In this document: positions 26,518 to 38,919 of the stretch, one piece after another
Layout: every line of letters begins with the position of its first letter
Position numbering within the stretch: position 1 is the first letter of the stretch
Assembly: GCA_050084515.1 (NCBI GenBank)
Contig: CM114272.1
Coordinates: forward strand, 29,078,001-29,142,000
Origin: Blasia pusilla
Taxonomy: Eukaryota; Marchantiophyta; Marchantiopsida; Blasiales
DNA: 64,000 nucleotides
Direction: 5' to 3'
Made by a program: the position numbers and the translations under genes
Notes under the pieces: model-generated
Told to the model about the DNA's origin: nothing
The model's database searches: none
The model's input: only the letters and a program-made list of their open reading frames with translations

Positions 26518-27008
26518 ATGGAAAATACTCATGGAAGTATGGGGAAAACTATGGAAGACTGTGAGTCAATGATGGTTATAAACCAAAATAGTTGTTCAAG
26601 TGTACATAGAGAAATTAGCCTAGTAGCTATTCCACATACAAGTACCTCCAAGGAGGATCTTGATTGCAGAGATAAAGTTTTGGCTTATGATTTGAGTTTA
26701 GAAGAAGGAGAAGCACCTAAGGTGTTGGAAATACACACAATGTACATGGCTCAAGAGAGAGAACCATCACCTGTCTACATGACCACTGAGTTAGAAGAGA
26801 CCAGGGAGGTAATAACTTGATTAGGGTTTTAGCTCTTTCAGCCCACTTTAATAACTCTGGAAACTCCGAAACTAGTGAATTTGAATGTTGTGACCTTGTG
26901 GATAAAGACCCTCATGCTGGCTTTCCAATTGATAAAGAATGGCAACGAAAGATAAGGCAAAACAAAAGATTAGCAGCACGCATACTTCGTGACATTCTTG
27001 CAGAGTAA
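26518..27008 (+). other. Open frames between the two CACTA genes
   Basis: Two frames (26,518-26,820 and 26,817-27,008) overlap by four bases. The second contains FPIDKEWQRKIRQNKRLAARIL, a basic helical stretch. They lie between the transposase relic and the TNPA-like gene and are probably part of the same element, either a remnant of the transposase 3' end or 5' exons of the second gene. No family is recognised. Confidence 0.35.
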
Positions 27009-27149
27009 GGAACTCTCCCTCTTGAGAAATGAATATGTGGACTTATGAGAGGTTCATTTAAGCATATTCATGGATTCTAGGTATTTCATGCTCTTACATG
27101 GTTTGTAAAAATAAATTATTGAATTATTTCTTAAGTTTGTTTGATGGTA

Positions 27150-28177
27150 AAATGATTGTTTGGAAAGGCTAAAAGCAACAAAGCCACCTAGGAAAATCCA
27201 ATCTTCTAGGAGAGTAGTGCCAAAGGTCGTGCAATTGCGACGAAGTTCAAGGTTGACATCGAAGGACAAGAATCCTTTAATGCTTGAAAGCATGAAGGAT
27301 AATAGAGTGACTGATCCAGATTATATGCCATCTGAAAATATGGATTATCATCCTAGTGATGAGGAAGATTTATCTGATCAACCAGATCAAAAACAAGATC
27401 GTGGGCCTACAATCCACCCTAAGCAGGTTGAGAGGGTAACTACATCTTTTATAAACCAGCATCATCATGATTTATTGTAGGATGGTCATGATACATTGCA
27501 TCCATTTTTTCATTCTGGTTTCAACCACACTAACTTGTAATATATTTCATAGGCCCAAGTAATTGGAGGAAGAGAGCAAATGGAGATACGTCACCAAGGG
27601 AGACAAGAAATGGGATGGCAATATCCAACATGCCCTAATCCCACATGGACACAAAGTGGGAGTTACCATTGGAGTACTCACATGGGCCCAAGGTGGTATG
27701 GTTCCGAACATGATTCATTAATGGTGAATCATGGACCTGCTGGCTCTTACAATGTGATGCAAACCCCTCCCCCTCCACCGCAATGGACTGCACAAACTTC
27801 TGTTCCTCAAATAAGCACCCAACAACCATGGGTTGGAGGAATGCCTTGTCACAACCAAGACCAATAGATCATTAATGGATGGGGAATACCCAATCTGGTT
27901 TACAAACAAACACTCAAGAATGTTGGCCACCTCGCACACCATCTTCCCAACCAATGGGAAGTTAAGAACAATGGGGTGCCCCCCTTCATGGGCAACCATG
28001 GGCAAGGCAAAGTGTAAAATCTCTTACCTTGGAAAATTCTTGCATTGAATATTTTGATTATAGGTTTCCAGATATCATAGAATTAATGTGGGAGTCTGAG
28101 TGGAATGAGTAGACTCATAGTTGAGCTAGTATAACTTGTAGCATTGGATTTCCGTGTATATATATATATATATATTA

Positions 28178-28273
<96 letters not shown>

Positions 28274-31121
28274 TACATACATACATACCCCATAAATGAG
28301 TTATAATTGCTGGTTTCTTTCTTATGATATGATGGAGGACCATGCCCACCCCCTTCATATCCAACAGCTAGAGAAGGTTTTGACTCAGCATTTTCTGATG
28401 GGTCATCGGGATTTGTTGGGACAAGTGTACATTCGCAGTAAAGTGACTCTCAGTCTGTCATGGCCTCTAGTCTCTCCAAATCCATAGTTAATATTTGGAT
28501 ATATAGTTTCTACATATAGTCACTTCATATGGGTAGCGTAAGTGCCAATTGAGCGTGGTTAGGATGTTATGATGTGAGACGCTAGTAGTTGTCTTCTCAT
28601 GCTGGTTGAAAAAAGATTTATTTGCTGCTCTTCTCTTTTCAGGTAATAGGGCGAGTGCAAGGAGAAGTAGAACCAAGAGAGAATTATGGAATCGGGACGT
28701 TGCTCAACGCAAGGAGGAAAACCTTCTACCCATATGCAAATTTCTATCTGCTAGTGTCCCTAAGATGAAGGTGCCTGGTTATGAACCATGGTTGAATGAT
28801 TTGAAGGTATGGACCATGCATTATCTTGACTTATCGTGTGTCAAGATGAGTAGGCAAGACGCTATTAGTGTGGCTACTGTTCGTAACCATATCGAGAGTG
28901 CGTATACATATGTTGGCGAACCAGCATTGTGTTTGGACTTACTGAAGAAGAAATGTGCTCAGTTGTTAAAAACAAAACGGTCGGCCATGAAAGCATATTG
29001 GGTGGCCAATGGGGCTCATGTCGAAGTCCCATGCCACCCTGATGCAAAGGAGGATGTGTGGGGACGTTTGGTAGATTACTGGCTTTCTAAAGAGGGGAGT
29101 TGAAGGCCCAAAAGATGATGAGCGCAAGATCCAAGGTTGTCACTTTAAATCACACCGGCAAGGGAGGATTAGATGGGTTTTCTGTAAGTTATCCTTAGCT
29201 TTCTTATTTACTAGGTTCTCTGATTTAAGCAAGTTGAGTTTGGAATGATGTCTACTAGATATCAGAGGTTGATCTAACTTCCCTTTGTTTCTCTTATTCG
29301 TATATAATAGGATAGAGGTGTATCAACCACACCAAGCTATGTGGGTATTAGTGATAGTGGCCCAAGAGCTTCACAAGGGAGTCTTGTAAGTTACTTGTTG
29401 GTTTTTGTGTTATCAAAGTTGTATGACACGTCTTCATTTTTCTTGGGATCCAACCTTGTGGAAATCAATTTCCTTTTAGTATTTACCCTCATTCTCATTG
29501 CTTTCATTGTCTGAAAAATCTTAGGGAAGAGGTACAAAAACATGCATGAGGATAAAGAACGTGAAGTGGAAACAACAACAGCAAGTGAGAGCCTTTTCAT
29601 AGGAGGTTCTCGAGTAAGTCAAGTCGATCCTATTAATTTGGTAAATATAGGTGGATTGGGTTTTGTTACTTTCTCTTTCTATTTTTGTTTCTTCTTGTAG
29701 TGTTAAAGTCTTATGATTATTATATGGTTAGAGCAAAGATGCAATATAATTGGATCTGTTTTGTTTGTTTCTAGCAGAGTGTGGAATCAAACATTGCCAC
29801 ACAACTCTTGAAGGTGGAGAAGAAGTGGAGAGAAGATATGGATGTAATCAAAGGCCAACTTGAAGAACAAATGGAAAAGAATCAACTACTCTTGGAAAAT
29901 AAGATGTCCATTAACGTGAATTTAATTGAGCACAAATTGGAAAAGAACCAACAAGAACAGAAAGAAGCTTTTTGCATGCTTGTTGATATGATCAACAAGC
30001 TCTCGGAGAATAAAAGACCTAGCATCAGCAAGTGGTCTTAACCCAATATCAAGAATGTAAGAAATCCTTTCTTCATTGTTCTTTTGTATAATTTTCTATC
30101 ATGTTATTAGAAACTTGACACTCTACTCTTAAAGTTGTGATGGTTAGTCGCTCCGAGGTTCAGACAGAGCATGTGAAAGATCAAGTTGATATTGCAACAA
30201 CTGAAAAGGAGGTGTTAAGGGAGTTGGATAAGCATGTACGTGTAGTTCAAGCTGGTATGTGTGTAAAAATTCTCATACTTCTTGTTAATCTCTTCCAACC
30301 ATCATTGTAGATTGTAGCACGGGACATGGTACAACCTTCCTTGAATATGTTTTGCAACTATCATCCTATATGTATTTCAATTCAGAAAAGTAGATTGTAA
30401 TGTAATGGATTTCTATTCTTGGTGCTACATGGCATTCCAGAGGAGCAAAATACCTCTCAGAAAAAGAAAAGACGTTTAACTAAAGTGACGACTAACACCC
30501 TTCCAACTGCAAGTAGTGAACAAGAGAGTGATGTGAAGTTTGGGAGCACCAAGAAGAACAATGGAAAGGTAAATAGCATTTGATATATATTTTGAACTCT
30601 TTCATCTTCCGTGAACATGAGGTCCTCACTTGTAGGTTTGTGTAGTATTATGATCTTGCATTATAAATGAACAATAATTGACTTTTTATGTCAGGTGGGA
30701 TATGTAAAGTTTTCAAGATCTCTACCTTCCAAGGGTTGGTCTTTTACCAAGGTAAAAATATAGTTGGTATTTAATTTTCAATCTATGATCTATTTGCTTT
30801 TGTTTGCTAAGATGAGTCGCTTTTGGGGGTTTTTTGCAGCTTTGGATGGAAGATGAGGTTCAACTCACCAAACCTAAGCTCAACATGACCATTTTGGGCA
30901 ATGGTGTGGTCACAGGCTTGAGTGGACGTGAGAAATTCCATGGAAGTGAAATCCCCCTTGGATTGGTGTGAGTAGACTTGAAGTTTGTTCGGTTGGCTTA
31001 TCTGGATCATAAACTGTGGCAAGCAAATGAGGCACACATGCCGCCCCAATACAACTTAGGTGATGCTCTTGGGAGTAGTATGCTCTGGCATGAAGTGAAC
31101 TTGAAGAAAGTTGTACGATAG
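27150..31121 (+). pseudogene. CACTA TNPA-like accessory transposase (Transposase_24), nearly intact
   Basis: Accessory DNA-binding protein of En/Spm elements, thought to bind subterminal repeats. Candidate exons with GT-AG borders can be followed. One at about 27,160-27,478 is basic then acidic (RRSSRLTSK). A Pro/Trp-rich one lies at 27,556-27,867. One at about 28,642-29,184 carries KVPGYEPWLNDLKVW and a Transposase_24-like block WGRLVDYWLSKE...SARSKVVTLNHTGKGG. A short exon (29,312-29,387) follows, then about 29,524-29,612, then 29,777-30,041 with a coiled coil (KVEKKWREDMDVIKGQLEEQ). Later exons near 30,140, 30,440 (basic KKKRR, possibly nuclear targeting) and 30,695 lead to the last one at 30,840-31,121 (LGNGVVTGLSGREKF, PPQYNLGDALGSSMLW). 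Visible lesions are a frameshift near 29,098 and a TGA at about 30,969. Exon joints are inferred by eye. Confidence 0.7.
28158..28277. repeat. (AT)n microsatellite
   Basis: A long AT dinucleotide run with a few interruptions, inside an inferred intron of the TNPA-like gene. It produces a meaningless Tyr/Ile-rich frame on the minus strand. Confidence 0.97.
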
Positions 31122-31237
31122 ATATCTTGGTTCATTCTAAACCCAACTTCTATTCTTGATATTTACTATGTGTCTTTTTTGGACATTCAATTTTGAAAGG
31201 GCTTTACTCTTTACATCACTTGATTACAATAATGAAA

Positions 31238-31309
31238 TGGTTTGTGCTTGCACTTTCTATTTGGTTTGTGCTTGCTCTTTCTGTCTGGTTTGTGCTTGCA
31301 CTTTCTTTC
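31238..31309 (+). repeat. Three tandem 24-bp units
   Basis: The unit tggtttgtgcttgcactttc occurs three times with small changes (31,238, about 31,262 and 31,286), giving an open frame with repeated WFVLALS. It lies just after the last exon of the TNPA-like gene. Confidence 0.9.
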
Positions 31310-31332
31310 TTCCACTTTCTATCTGATCTATT

Positions 31333-31914
31333 GGTTTTGTTCCTATTGTTGCAACTTCTCTTCATGATTGATGTTTCACAAGAAATTTTGAAGGGGATTA
31401 ACCTTTTGAAAGGGCTGAACTATGAAAACAAAAGCTTACTGATGCATTTTCTAGATTTCAGTGTTATGTGAGCATTTTCTCAATGTTTCATATTAGACTT
31501 ATTCAAGCTACGTGCTACAACATCATTTATTATAGCTCACTCTCAATTACTATAAGACTAGCTTGTTAGTGGGACAACTCCTATCCTCTAAATCTTTAAA
31601 AAAAAACTTTCACATCAAGTCAGACATACTAGTTTTGTTCCTATTGTTGCAACTTCTCTAAGTTACTGATGTTTCACAAGAAATTATGAAGGGGATTAAC
31701 ATTTTCAAAGGGCTGAAATATGAAAACAAAATCTTACTCGTGCATTTTCCATATTCCAATGTTATGTTAGCATTTTTCAATATTTCAGATTAGACTTATT
31801 CATGCTACAGAATAATTTAATATAGCTCACTCTTAGTTACTGTAAGACTAGCTTGTTAGTGACAACTCCTATCTTCTAAATCTTTAAAAAAAACTCACTA
31901 CCATTCAAACATAC
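31333..31914 (+). repeat. Tandem duplication of about 290 bp
   Basis: Copy 1 (31,333-31,630) and copy 2 (31,632-31,914) share collinear sequence from gttttgttcctattgttgca through gatgtttcacaagaaatt, tagctcactct and aagactagcttgttagtg to a poly(A) run and catac, with substitutions and small gaps. It sits inside the CACTA right arm. Confidence 0.9.
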
Positions 31915-31919
31915 TATTA

Positions 31920-32862
31920 AAAAACTTAATTTGACACTAAAGCAAATGTAGTCATTTAAATGCAGCAACTCCATCAATATGACTCGTCCATATTTTATGA
32001 CTAAAGTAAATCAGTCATTTAAGTATTGCAAACTCATCATTATGACTTGGTCATATTTTATGATTCGTATATACTGTCATTTATCCATACCAAACTCATC
32101 AATATAACTTGGTCATACTCAATGACTCATCCACATTTAGTCATTTAGACAAACTAGAGTGATCACTTTGACTCGTTATAAACTTTTTCCCCAATAATCC
32201 CTAGTCATTAAGAAAAATTAATGTGATCAATATTACTCAGTATAAACTTATGATTCAATAATCTCAAGTCATTTAGACAAATTAAGGTGATCAATATGAC
32301 TCAGTAGAATCTTCCGATTCAATAATCTCAAGTAATTTTGACAATTTAAATTGATCAATATGACTGAATTGTATGGTATGACTCAGTCATATCCAATTAT
32401 TTAATCAAGTCATAATGATCCATATGACTGAGTCATTCTCCATGACTCAGTCATTCTTCATGACTCATCATAAAACTCAGTCATATTGATATGTCAGTTA
32501 TGACTCACTCATATAAAACTCAGTCATTCTTCATGACTCAGTCATATACATAAGTCAATTTCTAAATATGACTTAGTCATAAAACTTCATAACAACGTGT
32601 CCACACATACCTCGTTCACTTTATGTACCTTCCACATCACATGTTGACATGGCAATCATACTATATGACTATGGTTTCACACGTGCAATGGCTTGATCGA
32701 TGACCTGTTAGTTATATAACAAAATGACTCTAGTCATGACATCGTACATGACTAGGCTTTTGTGACTCCAATGAGTCACCGGTCATGGCCCGTCATTTAT
32801 GGTTATATATGACTAAAATGAGTCATATGAGTGAGTTATTAAAATTGTGATTTGTTCTAGTG
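31920..32862 (+). repeat. CACTA right subterminal repeat array and terminal inverted repeat
   Basis: Dense, irregular copies of a motif close to the palindrome ATGACTNAGTCAT, in both full and half form (for example tgactcagtcat around 32,450-32,545), continue to the terminus ...ttgttctagtg at 32,862. In known En/Spm elements subterminal motifs of this kind are bound by the TNPA protein. The array and the terminus are directly visible; the binding role is inferred. Confidence 0.85.
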
Positions 32863-33020
32863 CCATGAGGGAGCTCACCATGATGGTTTTGTAGTTGGAT
32901 GGTATCATAGGTTCTCTAGCCTTGAGGAGTGGATGGATTGTATTAATTTGATGTGTGTTAACATCACGAGAACTCTCAAAAGAAAAGTGTTAATAGCAAG
33001 AGGATTCTATAAACCCATTC

Positions 33021-34048
33021 TTTCGCGACCCTCATAACCAGACAAACACCAAATAGATGCCAAGCGGAACATCAGAACTCTAGTGGACTCACGCTACGAT
33101 GATCGCGGTTTGGAGAGGCTTTTGGAAAGATCTCTTGGAAAAGTCCAAGAGACAAAATGTGGAACAGAGTTTTCCATTTCATACGTTAGTGGTCGCGACC
33201 AGAAAACCTAGACCCAACGCCAACCAAGACTTGAGATGAGTTGAGTCTTGGAAGATTGGTTGCCAAAGAGGTGAGAACCAATTTTGGGACACAACTACCA
33301 TTGGGGAATTTTCTTGTGTTTTGGACCATAAATTTTAGCCCCAAGATTCATTTGGGATAAATAAGGGCGTTTTGGAAAGCTTATCCCAAGAAGCTTTCAA
33401 CGCGCCAAAGATATCAGCAAACGCATAAGTACAAGCTGAGATATTGGCCAAAAATGAATCTTAGAGCAATCGGGTTGAGGGCCAATCTAAGGGGCCCAAC
33501 TGTCTTTCCCTAAAGTTAAGGGGACCCCAGTGATCTCCAAAAGTACTAGTAAGGGGGAGTCTCTCCAAGGAGTCTTGGAACACAAATCCCACTTTGAGCG
33601 CCAAACAACGTCTTAAGGGCACGGGATGGAATAGGAGTTTGGAATTGGAACTCGAAACCCAAACCTGATCCAAGGGAGTGAACTTCGTAGGCCACACTTG
33701 GATTCCAACCCGCGATTCATTTTTGAGACTCACAGCCAAAAACTCATTGGATGTCCATTGCACAGTTGGAACCGCCAGACACAAAATGCCGTTTGAGGTT
33801 CCTGAACTGATCAGAAAGTCTGTCCCAAGTCTTTCGAGACTTGCCTCTGTTGTAAACCGTGAAACTAGGAAGGTTGAGCTTGATGAGAGGCCGAGTCAAG
33901 GACTCGGCAAGTTGGAACCGCTGACTGATCCAGACCCGACTAACGTGAGTGCATGTTTGGATGCAGATTAGCATTGAGAGCTTGACCTACTGAACACAAG
34001 CTTCCGTGACAACAAAGATTAATGTTCAAGGAGAGTAGGCGCACGACA
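33021..34048 (+). repeat. Gypsy-1 5' LTR
   Basis: Starts tttcgcgaccctcataacc after the target duplication CATTC and ends gcgcacgaca. It is the same length (1028 bp) as the solo LTR at 49,347. I could not match the bases after its end to a standard initiator-tRNA primer site. Confidence 0.92.
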
Positions 34049-34195
34049 CATGGAACCATACCGAATCCTTGGTGAGCGCAAACTTGGGGTCGTCTAAGAT
34101 CTAGACATTTGAGAAGAACTCAAGCAAGGAGACCTCAATGCTCAAGGAGGAACGCAAGAGATGAGGAGGAGATCTGAGAAAGTGAGGACTCACAA

Positions 34196-35776
34196 ATGGC
34201 AACGAAGGGTGAAGAACCAAGGAAGTCGCCAGTCAAACTAAAAAAGCTAAGAGACGAATCAATGATTGACCACAAGCCAGAGGAGAAGATAGCGACTCTC
34301 GAAGTGTCGAGTCCCAGACATGAGGATATCCCAAATGTGCACCTTTTAGTGGGGCCTTCGGCTCCAAATTCAAATGACCCGGCCTTTTATGTCCAAATGA
34401 TGGATTTGATGAAGGTGATGACAGACTAGATGATCCAACAGAGCAAGCTGATTGTTGAACTCAAGTCGAATGGAGCTTCTAGTTCTGGCAAGAAGCTTTG
34501 TAAGACAAATTTTCCAACACGATTCACATGAATGGGGCGTTCTCGAACAGTGAGCAAGTTTCTAATGGAGCTCAAACTCTACTTCAAGCACAAAGGGTAG
34601 AGGAGGAGGACAAGGTGATTGTAGCATAGCGGTCATGTTCCTTAAGGATCACGCTCTCCACTAGTGGACAACTCACAACAAAGAACATCTGGGCCATGGA
34701 AAAAATTTGAGTTTGGAAGAGTTCAAGGTGTTGATTGGTGATTGATTCACTCCAGAATATCAAGAGTATCGCGATGGCATGGATTTTGTGTGGTTGCAGC
34801 AAAGCGGGTCCCTTGGCGCTTATGTGCGAGAATTCACTTCACAAATGAACTCACTTTCCACGGATGAGTTTACGAAGAAGGTGATCTTCTTAAGTGGACT
34901 TAAGCTAAGCGTTGGAAAGGCCCTCTTCCATATGCCTCACCTACCATAAACATGCGCGGAGATTCTAAGGCTAGCGGACGGGATTGGGAATGATGAGGTC
35001 CAAAGCCAAAAGCCCTTGGAGCCAAAAAGTTTTTTGAAGCTACCAAAAAACAAAGGGACGTTCAAGAGGGTTTGGAATGGGGGTGAGTGTGGCCATAGAG
35101 GGTCTCTTGTCCCAGTAGCAAAGCGAGTGGAACTCAACGCGAAGCTAAGAGGGCCGTGGCACCCGAAGTCAGCAAATGCCAAAGTGATTTGCTACAATTG
35201 TGGTGAACCCGGGCATATGACTAAGGAATGTGCAAGGCCCAAGGTTAGTAAACTGAGTATAATTGTGTTTATTGCTAAGCACTTATCGGCGGGAGATCTA
35301 GATACATCTTTCCAAGTCACCATGAGAACACCCAATTTGGTTTACCTAAGATCCAAGATCGTTGATCGCGATGTGATGTTGCTCGTTGATACACGTGCTT
35401 CGCACTCCTTCTTGAGCCCGAGAATCATGAAGGCATTGGGATTTCCCACCACTAATGCAGAAGAACCCATTAGGGTTGGTTTCACGGGAGGAAAGTCTCA
35501 CCAGACCTCAGAGTTGGTCTTAGGACTAGTTGTGGGATGCGGAGTATTCGAGTTGAAGGAGAATTTCACAATTTGCGACATGGATAGAATTGATGGAGTC
35601 TTGGGGAACATATTCTTGGATGCGTATGAGGTGGAACTGAGGCAAAGACCTTTGAGGTTGAGCATCTTGGTGAACGGAAAATGGATGCATGTTAGATTGG
35701 TTCGTGAGGTTCCTAGAAAGATGGAGTTGGTGAACATCATCACGAGGCACCACATAGGGCGGTTGATCATAAGATA
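34196..35776 (+). pseudogene. Gypsy-1 gag and aspartic protease
   Basis: The gag frame opens at 34,196 (MATKGEEPRKSPVKLKKL) and breaks after 77 codons. A second frame further on shows capsid-like sequence (LGAYVREFTSQMNSLSTDEF, about 34,810). From 35,016 a 253-codon frame carries a perfect CCHC knuckle CYNCGEPGHMTKEC (about 35,190-35,232). The protease region LLVDTRASHSFLS follows, where the catalytic D-T-G has become D-T-R, so the enzyme would be dead. The frame continues to 35,776, and RT begins in another frame next to it. Confidence 0.85.
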
Positions 35777-36850
35777 GAGGTGATACTTGGATCTCAACCA
35801 CCTTCAAAAGTGCCATATATGTTGAACCAAGAAGAAATTGTTGAGTTGAAGAAACAGTTGGGTGAACTCTTAGAGAGGGGTTACATCCAAACTAGCAAGT
35901 CACCTTATGGAGCGCCCGTTCTCTTTGTGAAGAAGAAGGATGGAAAGTTGAGACTCTATGTTGATTATCGGACACTGAATAAAGTGACAGTAAGGAATAA
36001 CTATCCTCTTCTGAGGATGGATGACCTCTTTGATCGATTGTAAGGTGCCAAGTATTTCAGTTGGATTGGCCTAAAATCAGGATATTATCAAATTCGGATT
36101 GCCGAAGCGGATGTAGAGAAGACTGGGTGTAGGACAAGATACGGTTCGTTGGAGTTTGTGGTGATGCCTTTCGGTCTTTGTAATGTGCCTTCAACGTTCA
36201 TCACTTTGATGAACTCTATCTTACATAAGGAGACGGATGAGTATGTGATCATCTACATAGATGACATACTCATATATTCGAAAACACTAAAGAAGCATGC
36301 TCGATATTTGAAGACGGTGTTTGAAAAACTTAGGGCGAACAAGCTGTATGCGAATGCGGACAAGAGTGAGTTCGGTTTGACAAAGATCAAGTTCTTGGGG
36401 CATGTGGTTAGTGCAGATGGAGTGAGTCCAAAAATGGAGAAGGTAAGTGCGATTGCCGAATGGGAATCGCCTTCCATTGTGAAGGGGATGAGGAGGTTCA
36501 TCGGAGCGGTCTAGTTTTAGCGGACATACGTGAAGAACTTTTTGGGAATAATGAAACCTCTCACACATTGGACCACCAAGTTTTCCAACACAACATGGAC
36601 AGAGGAAGTGGATAAGGCGTTCAAGCGAGTCAAGGAGATCCTCTCGTAGGAACCAGTTTTGAAGCTGCTGGAGTTCGACCAATCGTTCGAGGTACACACT
36701 GATGCTAGTGATTTTGCGATTGCAGGAATGTTGGTACAGAAAGGGATACATGTAGCATACAAGAGCAAGAAGCTTAGCAAAACCAAAAGGAGATGGCCCA
36801 CTCATGAGAAAGAGTTATTCACAATGGTTCATTGTTTGAGGAAGTAGCGT
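35763..36850 (+). pseudogene. Gypsy-1 reverse transcriptase and RNase H
   Basis: RT landmarks in order: [54 protein letters not shown] and the catalytic VIIYIDDILIYS (about 36,247-36,282), then KIKFLGHVVSADG. RNase H starts at about 36,690 with VHTDASDFAIAGMLVQ and reaches RWPTHEKELFTMVHCLRK before a TAG at 36,846. Stops at about 36,042, 36,513 and 36,648 break the frame. The downstream RNase H part is further degraded up to 37,090. Confidence 0.9.
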
Positions 36851-37089
36851 CAATATTTGGCACTTCACAAGACTCGAGTATTCAACGATAACATATCGCT
36901 CAAGTATTTTGAGATCCAAGAAGGTAAACACCAAAGAAACTTTGATGGCATGATACCTTGGCATTGACAATTGTGGAGCTAATCCACAAGCTGAGGAAAG
37001 ATAATGTTATTCCACATGCGTTAAGTCGCAGGGATGAGCATATGCCATCGACGACTCAAGTCTTGAGAGCAATGTTCCCTAATGAAACA

Positions 37090-38524
37090 TACCTAGAAAG
37101 AAGGATACATGAAGGATGCACAAGCGAGTGAGTACCTTGGGAAGTTGAAGCGGGGCGAGAAGGTGGCTAATTTAAGTTTGAGGCACAGTTTGCTAAGTTT
37201 TAAGCAAAGCAGGATGGGCCAAGGCAAGCTACGGACCAAAGTGTTTGCGGAATGTCATGACGGACCTTTGGCAAGACACAAAGGGGAGAAATCCACTCTT
37301 GCTGTTTTGGCCAAGAGGTTCTTCTTGCCCAACATGAAGGAAGATGTTGCTCAATATGTAAAGACCTGCGTGACCTGTCAGGAGAATAGAGTTTCTTATG
37401 CGAAGAAGCAAGGCTTACTTCATCCTTTGCCCATCTCGGAGGAACCCTTGCAAAGCATTAGCATGGATTTCATTACGAGTCTTCCGAAATCTGAGGGATA
37501 CAACGCTATACTTGTGATAGTTGATCGGTTTAGCAAGTTAGGGAGGTTTGTGCCGATGAGAGATTTTGCGACGGCCTACACGACTTCCTAACTGTTCTTG
37601 GATAGTTGGTGGCGAGCTCATGGATTTCCTAGGAGAATTGTGTCCAATCAAGATCCGAAGTTTACTAGTGCCTTGTGGAAACATCTATTCAGGAGGTTCA
37701 GGATCAACCTCAGCTTTAGTTTGGCCTTCCATCCTCAAACGGATGGGCAAACGGAAAAAGTAAACTCGGTCAAGAACTAGTACTTAAGGAATTATGTGAG
37801 TGCAGACCAACAAGATTGGGCAAAGTGGCTGAGTATTGTTACAACTTCACCAAGCATTCTGCAATTGAAGAATTTACGTTTCTTTTGGCGTATCTAAGTG
37901 AACCAGAAGGGCCTCTTGACTTAGCCCTTTCGAGGGGCGCTACATCGGTACACACTTGTCAAGCAACGGTGGAATGTTTGTTAGTGGAAATACAGGAACG
38001 ACAAGAGCGAGCAAGAAGAAGTCTTGACAAGGCTCAACTAAGATACGTGAAGCATGCTAACAAAATTCGGTGTCAAGTGAGTTTCCAAGTTGGGGAACAA
38101 GTGTGGTTGATTGTAAAGAATCTCACTCTTCCGAGGAATTGTCCGCAAAATTGTTAGCCAAGTATATTGGACCATATGTGATCAAGGCAAAGCTGTTTCA
38201 GGATGTATACACATTGGAGTTGCCAAACGAGTTCAAGATTCACCCGACTTTCCATGTGTCATTATTGAAGAACTGTCTTCAAGACAATGTGCGTCCGGAA
38301 TGAAGGATTGTGTTGAGACCATAATTGTTCATCAGAAATGAGGAACCAGAGTTCGAGGTGGAGACCATTATGTGTTCCAGACATAGAGCCACCAAGTACG
38401 AGTACTTGGTCAAGTGGAAAGGCTACCATGTGAAAGAGGCCACTTGGATTGCGGAGGCAAATCTTGAGCACGCGCAAGAGTTGTTGCGAGACTTCAAATG
38501 GATGCAAGATAGGCACATACGTTA
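37090..38524 (+). pseudogene. Gypsy-1 integrase with C-terminal chromodomain
   Basis: The zinc-binding domain includes ECHDGPLARHKGEKST and CVTCQENR. The core follows with ISMDFITSLPKSEGYNAILV (first catalytic Asp) and VSNQDPKFTSALWKHLF (second Asp in the position of SDRD). The block HPQTDGQTEKVNS carries the Glu. A TAA at 37,589 and several later frameshifts interrupt it. The chromodomain at 38,334-38,500 (FEVETIMCSRHR, YEYLVKWKGYHVKEATW, NLEHAQELL) defines the chromovirus branch, whose chromodomains target heterochromatin. Confidence 0.9.
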
Positions 38525-38919
38525 GTACATGGTGAAGCAAAGGACATAACTTGTCATTTATGATACATGAGTGAACTTAGTGACGCGCCTAAGTAGAATA
38601 TGAGTGACCCAAAAGTAGTACGAATTGGCTGGGTAAACAGGCGGTTATTTACAAATAGCGAGTAAATGAAATGTTAGGTTGCAGACTTAGTTAGCTTATT
38701 TTGATAGTTTAGATTAGTTCAACAAAACTGATCTAGGCTGGTTGAAGTGGAAAAACTATAAATCTAAGTGCTGCAAGCAACAACCTAACACTTAAGCCAA
38801 AAGAGGAATTGCATGTTAGCTACAAGAACGCAATTCAGTGTTAAGGGGTTTGCTTCCCAGAACTTAATGTTCAAAAGGTTTGCGTTGATGAGGACATCAA
38901 CCTTCTAAGGAGGGGTGAG

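Larger units (their letters stand above)
22290..32862 (+). mobile_element. CACTA (En/Spm) DNA transposon, left end not found
   Basis: A single large element on the plus strand. It holds a TNP2-type transposase relic (22.3-25.6 kb), then a second intron-containing TNPA/Transposase_24-type gene (about 27.15-31.12 kb), then tandem duplications, an array of ATGACTNAGTCAT-like subterminal motifs (31.9-32.85 kb), and a right terminus reading ...GATTTGTTCTAGTG ending at 32,862. The reverse complement of this end starts CACTAGAACAAATCACAA, the CACTA hallmark. The order TNP2 then TNPA matches known plant CACTA elements. The left terminal inverted repeat was not found, so mobility is doubtful. The chromovirus Gypsy-1 starts 158 bp further right. 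Confidence 0.85.

Noticed and set aside
28083-28364. Tyr/Ile-repeat protein on the minus strand
   Set aside because: Translation of an (AT)n microsatellite.
31238-31914. Tandem repeats as a CRISPR-like array
   Set aside because: No regular unique spacers; plain tandem duplications in a eukaryotic transposon.
34049-34080. Primer-binding site after the Gypsy-1 5' LTR
   Set aside because: The bases tggaaccataccgaa do not match the common initiator-Met site, and I cannot assign another tRNA with confidence.
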